This document shows positions 1-4,084 of a stretch of 6,256 bases of DNA, piece by piece. The translations under genes and the position numbers were made by a program. Within the stretch, counting starts at the first letter, position 1. Every line of letters begins with the position of its first letter. This DNA comes from Pseudomonadota bacterium. Lineage in GTDB: Bacteria; BMS3Abin14. Under the pieces are notes generated by a model, which saw only the letters and a list, made by a program, of their open reading frames with translations, had not been told where the DNA came from and ran no database searches. The stretch spans positions 1-6,256 of the forward strand of contig DAOVVW010000057.1 in the NCBI GenBank assembly GCA_030636965.1, in the 5' to 3' direction.

Positions 1-402
1 AAGTTCCAGATATTTCCTGTTTTCAGAAGTGATTATCTCGAAATAGCTTGTTTCTATGAGAGTCCCTTCCAGTTCAGCGGATGCTTGAAGTGCCTGTTTT
101 AACGTAACCGAACCACTTTCGATCTTTCCGGTTTCTCTTTTGACACGAGAGCAGAATCCCTCCAGGGTGGCAATATCAAAGTGATCGAGAATATTAAAGC
201 CGGCAGGATTTTTTAGGAAGATCTGCTTTATTTTTTTAATAACTGTTACATGATCTTTTTCCTCCTCGGAGAGACCAACACAGAATTCATAGTGATCGGC
301 AGTCAGTGTAGAGCAGGCCAGATAATACTCAGACATGGCCTTTTCGCAATCCTCCATTGCGTCAAAAAGGGAAAGAACCTTCATAATATTCTGGTCGTCC
401 AT
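1..402 (-). CDS. Ferritin-like (rubrerythrin-like) protein, 3' end outside window
   Basis: The first 134 codons, read leftwards from the ATG at 402-400, are visible; the gene continues past the left edge. I do not recognise a named family. The protein is mostly helical and acidic, with no signal peptide or membrane segment, so it is probably cytoplasmic. Its carboxylate spacing resembles a four-helix diiron protein: E25 in a first helix (SEYY), E48xxH51 in a second (SEEEKDH), and E110/E112/E117 in a third (ELEGTLIE). A second ExxH would be expected beyond the window edge. The start is supported by GGGGAAGGA about 8 nt upstream, inside the end of the CDF gene, whose stop lies only 2 nt before this ATG. 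Coupling with a cation-efflux gene suggests a role in metal or iron handling, which is inference. It could instead be an unrelated helical-bundle protein. Confidence 0.72.
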   Translation of the reverse strand, partial: MDDQNIMKVLSLFDAMEDCEKAMSEYYLACSTLTADHYEFCVGLSEEEKDHVTVIKKIKQIFLKNPAGFNILDHFDIATLEGFCSRVKRETGKIESGSVTLKQALQASAELEGTLIETSYFEIITSENRKYLEL

Positions 403-404
403 TG

Positions 405-1346
405 CTATTGTCCTTCCCCTGTTTTTTGACGGCCTATGGTTTTGTCCACAGGCTCAGGTTCGATGAAAACACGCTTTACGTCAGGATGGGCGGCCTTGAT
501 CTCCCTGTCGAGTTCTCCAAGTATCCTTTCAACATCCCCGGCAGGAATATTGTCGTCGAAGTCTACACTCATGTTAACAAGGATAAATTCAGGGCCCATG
601 TGCAGGGTCAGTACTTCGTTCACTGATTGTATACCGGAGAAGGAAAGCGCAAGCTTGCGGATGTTTTCAACAGTCTCGTTGTCAGCGCTTTCACCGATGA
701 GCAGGCTTTTGGTTTCACAGGCGAGCCAGATGGCGGTTCCGGCTAGAATAAGTGCGATCACAATTGATGCAGCGCCGTCGTAGTAGGTCTTCCCGGTAAT
801 ATGACCCAGCAAGATCCCTGTAAATGCAACAGCGATACCCAGCATTGCTGCGGAATCTTCAAAGAAAACAACAAACAGGGAGGGGTTTTTACCCCTCCTG
901 ACGGCCTGGATATAACTCAGGTCGCCCTTGGACCTGGCAAGCTCGCGCCTGGCCATCATCCACGCAATGCCTTCAAAGACCATGGCGAAGGCAAGGACGA
1001 TGTAGTTTACAAATGGTCTTACCATGGGTCTCGGATGAAGCAGGTGATGTACGCCTTCGTAAGCGGATATTCCGGCACCGGCGGCGAAGATGAGAATAGC
1101 TACTATGAAACTCCAGAAATAGATTTCCTTTCCGTGGCCGAAGGGAAAATTTTCGTCTGCCGGCTTCTGCGCCCTCTTGAGACCGTAAAGGAGAAGGACT
1201 TGGTTTCCGGTGTCCACCACGGAATGGATTCCCTCGGAGACCATGGCGGAGCTGCCAGTGATCAGAGCGGCGCCGAATTTGGTGATCGCGATGAGAAGAT
1301 TACCAAAAAAGGCAGCGATGATAACCTTTCTGGTACCCGAGGACAT
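405..1346 (-). CDS. CDF-family cation efflux transporter, ZnT9-like subgroup
   Basis: Inner-membrane divalent-cation/proton antiporter of 313 residues, the usual CDF size. Six membrane segments are visible at about 7-30, 38-55, 78-98, 112-131, 157-180 and 188-210, followed by a cytoplasmic ferredoxin-like domain at about 212-297 that ends with the typical AAHPDVKRVFIEPEP. Segment 2 carries the metal-site pair H41xxxD45 (EGIHSVVDTGNQ), and FGHGKE (69-74) precedes segment 3. Segment 5 reads VVFFEDSAAMLG (159-170): D164 aligns with the conserved Asp, but the usual His four residues earlier is V160, with E163 beside D164. The same pattern, and the GIHSVVD/FVHSVVD match, is what I recall from the SLC30A9 (ZnT9) branch. 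The substrate is therefore uncertain (Zn, Fe, Mn or Co). The ATG has AAGGAG 8 nt upstream. It is the first gene of an operon with the ferritin-like gene. Confidence 0.93.
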   Translation of the reverse strand: MSSGTRKVIIAAFFGNLLIAITKFGAALITGSSAMVSEGIHSVVDTGNQVLLLYGLKRAQKPADENFPFGHGKEIYFWSFIVAILIFAAGAGISAYEGVHHLLHPRPMVRPFVNYIVLAFAMVFEGIAWMMARRELARSKGDLSYIQAVRRGKNPSLFVVFFEDSAAMLGIAVAFTGILLGHITGKTYYDGAASIVIALILAGTAIWLACETKSLLIGESADNETVENIRKLALSFSGIQSVNEVLTLHMGPEFILVNMSVDFDDNIPAGDVERILGELDREIKAAHPDVKRVFIEPEPVDKTIGRQKTGEGQ

Positions 1347-1470
1347 AATTCATTCTCCTTGGAAGCTTGTGATATAGCAGGAAACTTAACACTCCGAACA
1401 GGCCACGTACAAGACATATAAAGATTTTTCGGTTAATCTCCACATTAGGTAGTTGGATTTCTATTCATAT

Positions 1471-1544
1471 GGCCGGGCTTATGGTGTAATCACTCGGCTG
1501 CGCGTGAGGCCAGCTTCGCTTCGTGATTTACCAAAACCCCGGCC
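1471..1544. repeat. Inverted repeat / hairpin 1
   Basis: The arms 1471-1493 and 1523-1544 are imperfect reverse complements. The left arm begins GGCCGGG and ends GGTGTAATCAC; the right arm begins GTGATTTACC and ends CCCCGGCC. The outer seven GC-rich pairs and the inner ATCAC/GTGAT pairs are exact, with a few mismatches and one bulge between them. The loop (1494-1522) includes GCTTCGCTTC at 1513-1522, which is exactly complementary to a stretch in the loop of hairpin 2. No T-run follows on either strand and the flanking genes diverge, so a terminator role is unlikely. Confidence 0.82.
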
Positions 1545-1555
1545 TGATATATATT
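1527..1555 (+). promoter_or_regulatory. Candidate pfkB promoter between the hairpins
   Basis: TTTACC (1527-1532, 4 of 6 to the -35 consensus), a 17-nt spacer and TATATT (1550-1555, 5 of 6 to the -10 consensus). The -35 lies in the right arm of hairpin 1. Transcription would begin near 1562, so hairpin 2 would form the extreme 5' end of a leader of about 140 nt. The region is AT-rich and such matches arise by chance, so this is tentative. Confidence 0.35.
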
Positions 1556-1561
1556 CATCCA

Positions 1562-1633
1562 GGGTTCCTGTAAAAGGCCTTGAAGCGAAGCGCGGAAGGC
1601 GTTGCGAAGCCGAAAGGCCATTAACAGGAACCC
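1562..1633. repeat. Inverted repeat / hairpin 2, flanked by ATTCAT direct repeats
   Basis: Positions 1562-1571 (GGGTTCCTGT) pair perfectly with 1624-1633 (ACAGGAACCC). After an internal AAAA/ATTA step, GGCCTT (1576-1581) pairs with AAGGCC (1614-1619), giving 18 of 20 stem positions paired. The 32-nt loop (1582-1613) begins GAAGCGAAGC. The unit lies between ATTCAT copies at 1553-1558 and 1634-1639, the second of which abuts the right arm. A short terminal-inverted-repeat element with flanking duplications (MITE-like) is one reading; a structured 5' leader for pfkB is another. Confidence 0.85.
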
Positions 1634-1687
1634 ATTCATTATGTGTTGACTAAAACATTTGGAGACAATCCCCCAAAAGAAAGGGAT

Positions 1688-1694
1688 GAGGAGG
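1688..1694 (+). promoter_or_regulatory. Ribosome-binding site that sets the pfkB TTG start
   Basis: GAGGAGG followed by six bases and then TTG at 1701. This decides between the upstream TTG at 1659, the ATG at 1686 and the ATG at 1713, none of which has a site of this strength at proper spacing. Confidence 0.85.
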
Positions 1695-1700
1695 CACTAT

Positions 1701-2630
1701 TTGAAAGGGATAATGACAGTTACCATAAACCCCGCAGTTGACAAGTATGCATCTGTCCCAAACGTAGAACCGGACAGAAAGCTCAGATGCACACCTCCTC
1801 GCTTCGAACCAGGTGGCGGGGGTCTGAACGTTTCTCGGGCAATAAAGAAACTGGGAGGCACTTCGAGGGCCGTCACGGCTGCCGGTGGTGAAATGGGCAG
1901 AATGCTCCTTGAACTCCTGGAGGAGGAGGGGATTGAAACTACCTCCATAGCTGTACAGGGACAGACAAGGGAAAACCTGACACTTTATGAGGAGTCAACC
2001 AGCCATCAATTCCGGTTTGGAATGCCAGGGCCCTCTGTTTCCCGGGATGAATGGGAAATGCTTCTGGACGAAGTGGAATCCGCAAAGCCGGCACCCGATT
2101 ATATTGTGGCAAGCGGAAGCCTGCCCCAGGGTGTGCCTGATGATTTCTATTCAAGAGTTGCGGAAATCGCCAGCAGGTCAGGCAGCAAAATGATCCTTGA
2201 CACATCAGGAGCCGGACTCAATATATCTCCTGGTGCGGGCATTTACATGATAAAGCCAAACATGAATGAGCTTGAGCATCTGGTTGGAGGGAAGCTGGAA
2301 ACACTGGAGGAGATTGAATCAGCCGCATACGGGGTAGCGCGTGACGCTAAATGCCGGATACTGGTGGTTTCACTGGGCCCAGAGGGTGCCTTACTGGTAG
2401 GCGAGGACGGACCTGAGTTGATCAGCGGGCCCCGTGTTGAGACTGTCAGCAGTATAGGAGCAGGAGACAGCATGGTGGCGGGGATCGTGATGAAGCTGGC
2501 TCAGGACCATCCGGCAAGAGAAGCAGTAAAATTCGGAGTAGCCTGCGGCGCGGCAGCAGCCATGACTCCCGGCTCAGAGCTGTGCCGAAAAGAAGACGCA
2601 TTCAAACTATACAAGGGAATGCTAACATAA
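1701..2630 (+). CDS. pfkB: 6-phosphofructokinase II (PfkB, ribokinase fold)
   Basis: Cytoplasmic kinase that phosphorylates fructose 6-phosphate to fructose 1,6-bisphosphate with ATP, the committed step of glycolysis. The match to E. coli PfkB is close along the whole length: KLRCTPPRFEPGGGGLNVSRAI (27-48 here), TREN with R90, GSLPQGV, KPNMNEL with K185, N187 and E190, VVSLGPEGALLV, and IGAGDSMV with catalytic base D256. D14, K27 and N43, which bind substrate in E. coli PfkB, are also present. Starting at TTG 1701 gives 309 residues, the E. coli length, with every catalytic residue at the same number. That and the GAGGAGG site outweigh the longer frame opening at 1659. The substitute role of 1-phosphofructokinase or tagatose-6-phosphate kinase is less likely given the FEPGGGGLNV and LCR signatures. 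It ends in three consecutive in-frame stops. It appears to be a single-gene unit. Confidence 0.95.
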   Translation: MKGIMTVTINPAVDKYASVPNVEPDRKLRCTPPRFEPGGGGLNVSRAIKKLGGTSRAVTAAGGEMGRMLLELLEEEGIETTSIAVQGQTRENLTLYEESTSHQFRFGMPGPSVSRDEWEMLLDEVESAKPAPDYIVASGSLPQGVPDDFYSRVAEIASRSGSKMILDTSGAGLNISPGAGIYMIKPNMNELEHLVGGKLETLEEIESAAYGVARDAKCRILVVSLGPEGALLVGEDGPELISGPRVETVSSIGAGDSMVAGIVMKLAQDHPAREAVKFGVACGAAAAMTPGSELCRKEDAFKLYKGMLT

Positions 2631-2660
2631 TGATAGCATGCGGTACTTATTGTTATCATT
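2629..2660 (+). repeat. Weak AT-rich stem-loop overlapping the pfkB stop
   Basis: AATGATA (2629-2635) pairs with TATCATT (2654-2660). One further G-T and one C-G pair extend the stem around a 14-nt loop. It could protect the 3' end of the pfkB transcript. It lacks a GC-rich stem and T-run, so it is not a standard intrinsic terminator. Confidence 0.35.
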
Positions 2661-2665
2661 GCCGC

Positions 2666-2690
2666 TGAATGTGAGATCACAGCGTATTCA
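2666..2690. promoter_or_regulatory. Operator-like dyad upstream of slyD
   Basis: TGTGA, two bases, TCACA (2670-2681) form a perfect palindrome nested in an outer TGAAT/ATTCA pair (2666-2670 and 2686-2690, sharing one base with the inner arm). It lies about 57 nt upstream of the slyD -35 element. The half-site resembles that of CRP/FNR-family sites, but the centre is 2 bp instead of 6, so the binding protein is unknown. Confidence 0.3.
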
Positions 2691-2746
2691 AATTAGATCA
2701 AAGGAAGCTGATCCATGTCATTGCTGTGGGCAAAACTCGTCTTCCC

Positions 2747-2774
2747 TTGTAATATAGAATTAAATGACTATAAT
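2747..2774 (+). promoter_or_regulatory. Sigma70-type promoter of slyD
   Basis: TTGTAA (2747-2752, 4 of 6), a 16-nt spacer and a perfect TATAAT (2769-2774). The predicted start near 2781 leaves a leader of about 27 nt before the slyD ATG, with the ribosome-binding site in its middle. Confidence 0.75.
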
Positions 2775-2792
2775 GCCCCCTCACACTCAATC

Positions 2793-2800
2793 AAGGAGGT
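2793..2800 (+). promoter_or_regulatory. Ribosome-binding site that sets the slyD start
   Basis: AAGGAGGT, a full anti-Shine-Dalgarno match, lies 7 nt before the ATG at 2808. It rules out the in-frame ATG at 2715, which lies upstream of the promoter. Confidence 0.9.
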
Positions 2801-2807
2801 CTCACAA

Positions 2808-3290
2808 ATGCAGGTCAAAAAGGATACGATAGTTACGTTTGATTATACTTTGAAAGACGAAGGGGGTAATGTGATCGACTCTTCAAAAGACCATGGCCCG
2901 CTCAGCTACGTGCATGGTTCCGGGAACATTATACCCGGTCTTGAAAACGGTCTTGAGGGTAAGTCCGCAACCGACTCCTTTGCGGTTACTGTGTCACCCG
3001 AGGAGGGTTACGGTGAGAGGGATGAATCCCTGACGCAGGTTGTAGACAGGGAAGTCTTTGGACTCGAGGGTGAGCTCGAGGCGGGAATGCAGTTTCAAGC
3101 CCCTACCGAAAACGGGGTTATGGTAGCTACTGTAGTCAATATCGACGGTGATGATATTACTGTTGATGGCAATCACCCTCTGGCTGGAATCCAACTCAAT
3201 TTTGATGTCACCATCGTTGACGTGAGGGAAGCAACGGCTGAAGAGTTGGATCATGGGCACGTCCACGGAGAGGGAGGCTGCGGACACTAG
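2808..3290 (+). CDS. slyD: FKBP-type peptidyl-prolyl isomerase, SlyD family
   Basis: Cytoplasmic prolyl cis-trans isomerase and folding chaperone of 160 residues. The FKBP half-domains (about 1-68 and 127-148) flank the insert-in-flap chaperone domain (about 69-126). Family marks are VIDSS (22-26), HGSGNIIPGLENGLEG (36-51), YGERDESLTQVVDREVF (68-84), DGNHPLAG (120-127) and REATAEELDHGHVHG (140-154), very close to E. coli SlyD. The metal-binding tail is short: about 12 residues with H149, H151, H153, C158 and H160, against the roughly 50-residue His/Cys-rich tail of E. coli SlyD. In E. coli the tail binds Ni and supports hydrogenase maturation; here only modest metal binding is expected. It has its own promoter and is convergent with the sixA-like gene 25 bp away, with no clear terminator between them. 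Confidence 0.96.
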   Translation: MQVKKDTIVTFDYTLKDEGGNVIDSSKDHGPLSYVHGSGNIIPGLENGLEGKSATDSFAVTVSPEEGYGERDESLTQVVDREVFGLEGELEAGMQFQAPTENGVMVATVVNIDGDDITVDGNHPLAGIQLNFDVTIVDVREATAEELDHGHVHGEGGCGH

Positions 3291-3315
3291 AGGTCAGAGT
3301 AAGCTCAGTCCCGGA

Positions 3316-3801
3316 TTACTTTCCAGAAACTATTCCCTGCTTCAGGATCCCCGGGGAGATCATCCATTTCAGCAGCCAGTTTCCGGCTGCTCCTTCCAGA
3401 CATACCGCCGTAGCCACGTCGAATTCCAGAAGCTGAACTTCAGGGTTCCAGGTAAGAAGCAGGGATGCAAGCCTGGAAAGATGCGGCAGGTGCCCTACCA
3501 GCATGGTGTCCCTCTCCTGAGTTGAGAGCCTTTCAGACCAGATACCCGGATCAGCCATTGGATCGAGTCCGTCGCTCTGAATTACCTCAGGTGACTGTGC
3601 CAGAGCTCTGGACAGGATAGATGCTGTCTGGGATGCCCTTGCCTTGCCGCTGTGGTGAATAGAGCCGACGCTCATTTTGAAATTGGCAGCGATAAATTCC
3701 GCCAGATCTTCGACTTCAAGAACCCCCTTCCCTGATAGATGTCTTTTCGGGTTTTCTTCCCTGCTGAGAGCTTCACCGTGCCTAACGAGATAAATCAGCA
3801 T
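3316..3801 (-). CDS. sixA: SixA-like phosphohistidine phosphatase
   Basis: Small cytoplasmic histidine phosphatase of 161 residues, the size of E. coli SixA. The catalytic VRHGEA (6-11) has nucleophile H8 and R7. R55 lies in the GKARASQTA segment, equivalent to the family's RAxQTA, and the second catalytic His is H104 in LVGHLPHLSRLAS. It ends with WMISPGILKQG, matching the SixA C-terminus (WQMSPCNLK). SixA removes phosphate from histidine in HPt or nitrogen-PTS proteins; the target here is unknown because no phosphorelay or PTS gene is in the window. Upstream of the ATG, AAGGG lies about 9 nt away and AGGAGG lies further off. It diverges from the ABC importer operon. Confidence 0.9.
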   Translation of the reverse strand: MLIYLVRHGEALSREENPKRHLSGKGVLEVEDLAEFIAANFKMSVGSIHHSGKARASQTASILSRALAQSPEVIQSDGLDPMADPGIWSERLSTQERDTMLVGHLPHLSRLASLLLTWNPEVQLLEFDVATAVCLEGAAGNWLLKWMISPGILKQGIVSGK

Positions 3802-3926
3802 TTTCCTGTGCCCTTCCCTCCTGTCAGATGATCAGGGTCAACATCCAGAATAGTCCAATGGCGATAAAATATCAGAGGTGTTGGTTGTAAAGTGGGGACA
3901 GTGATCCGTCCTGGCTTGAATACACA

Positions 3927-3948
3927 GACTAAATGTGCAAATTTAGTC
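3927..3948. repeat. Perfect 8-bp inverted repeat
   Basis: GACTAAAT (3927-3934), six bases, then ATTTAGTC (3941-3948). It would sit in the leader of a sixA-directed transcript starting near 3963, and far upstream of the importer start. It may be a regulator-binding site or an RNA hairpin. No T-run follows on either strand. Confidence 0.55.
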
Positions 3949-3969
3949 CACCACTGAAGATATACCTTT

Positions 3970-3997
3970 ATTATGTCATGATAAATCATCCTGTAAA
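3970..3997 (-). promoter_or_regulatory. Candidate promoter directed toward the sixA-like gene
   Basis: Read on the minus strand: TTTACA (3997-3992, 5 of 6), a 16-nt spacer, then CATAAT (3975-3970, 5 of 6). Transcription would start near 3963 and give a leader of about 160 nt. A nearer promoter cannot be excluded. Confidence 0.5.
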
Positions 3998-4012
3998 ATT
4001 GCAATCGCAATT
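3997..4012. promoter_or_regulatory. Palindromic operator candidate
   Basis: AATTGC (3997-4002), four bases, GCAATT (4007-4012), a perfect dyad. It abuts the importer -10 and touches the -35 of the divergent promoter, a position where a bound regulator could control both genes. Confidence 0.45.
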
Positions 4013-4020
4013 GATATAAT
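4012..4020 (+). promoter_or_regulatory. Extended -10 promoter of the ABC importer operon
   Basis: TGA plus a perfect TATAAT (4015-4020) forms an extended -10 (TGnTATAAT). The -35 region is poor, which extended -10 promoters tolerate. The predicted start near 4027 gives a leader of about 58 nt. A second TATAAT at 4046-4051 lacks a matching -35 and is the less likely alternative. Confidence 0.6.
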
Positions 4021-4070
4021 CCACAGCTTGAGCCTGAAGAGATACTATAATCCATCAACTCGATAAATAC

Positions 4071-4079
4071 GGAGGAGGT
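4071..4079 (+). promoter_or_regulatory. Ribosome-binding site for the GTG start
   Basis: GGAGGAGGT five bases before GTG at 4085. It supports the non-ATG start, which is followed directly by a Lys-Lys signal sequence. Confidence 0.88.
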
Positions 4080-4084
4080 CTAGA

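Larger units (their letters stand above)
1347..1700. other. 354-bp gap between divergent CDF and pfkB genes
   Basis: This gap carries the upstream regions of both flanking genes and two large hairpin-forming inverted repeats (1471-1544 and 1562-1633) separated by an AT-rich stretch with a candidate promoter. Three ATTCAT copies, at 1463-1468, 1553-1558 and 1634-1639, delimit the hairpins. Positions 1347-1460 hold the CDF ribosome-binding site (minus strand, just right of 1346) and otherwise AT-rich DNA, where I could not find a convincing minus-strand promoter. An open frame crosses 1453-1653 without a stop, but it follows the inverted repeats and has a poor ribosome-binding site, so I do not treat it as a gene. 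Confidence 0.8.
3802..4084. other. 283-bp divergent control region, sixA-like / ABC importer
   Basis: No credible gene here; the minus-strand frame at 3795-4058 has no family look. The stretch holds a candidate promoter in each direction near 3970-4020, a 16-bp palindrome between them (3997-4012), and a second perfect inverted repeat at 3927-3948. There is also an imperfect pair, AGTGGGGAC (3891-3899) and GTCCACCACT (3946-3955), that encloses part of the latter. A second possible minus-strand -35, TTTACA read right to left at 3891-3886, has only a weak -10. Confidence 0.75.

Noticed and set aside
801..1421. Long plus-strand open frame (206 codons) opposite the CDF gene
   Set aside because: It lies almost wholly antisense to a clear CDF gene, has no family-like composition and no convincing ribosome-binding site; it is a shadow frame.
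1453..1653. 66-codon plus-strand open frame crossing both hairpins
   Set aside because: Its start is TTG with a poor ribosome-binding site, and its Arg/Pro-rich product simply reads through the GC-rich inverted repeats.
1646..1674. TTGACT at 1646-1651 as a pfkB -35
   Set aside because: The position 16-18 nt downstream is C-rich with nothing like TATAAT.
1659..1700. 14-residue N-terminal extension of PfkB from TTG 1659
   Set aside because: No ribosome-binding site at proper spacing; the TTG at 1701 has GAGGAGG at 6 nt and gives the exact E. coli length and residue numbering.
2670..2681. CRP/FNR binding site
   Set aside because: The half-sites TGTGA/TCACA fit CRP, but the centre is 2 bp instead of 6, so it cannot be a standard site; kept only as an operator-like dyad.
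2715..2807. 31-residue N-terminal extension of SlyD from ATG 2715
   Set aside because: It lies upstream of a strong promoter, and the ATG at 2808 has a full AAGGAGGT site and matches the SlyD N-terminus.
3348..3357. TCCCCGGGGA palindrome
   Set aside because: It is a short palindrome within the sixA-like gene encoding ordinary protein sequence, with no sign of a regulatory role.
3371..3391. Seven-pair hairpin (AGCAGCC/GGCTGCT) as a terminator for slyD
   Set aside because: It is inside the sixA-like coding region, 80 nt past the slyD stop, and has no T-run.
3795..4058. 87-codon minus-strand open frame overlapping the sixA-like start
   Set aside because: It crosses predicted promoters and palindromes on both strands, has no recognisable domain and no good ribosome-binding site.
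3880..4084. T-box or tryptophan attenuator before the importer operon
   Set aside because: No T-box core sequence, no Trp-rich leader peptide and no terminator/antiterminator pair could be found.
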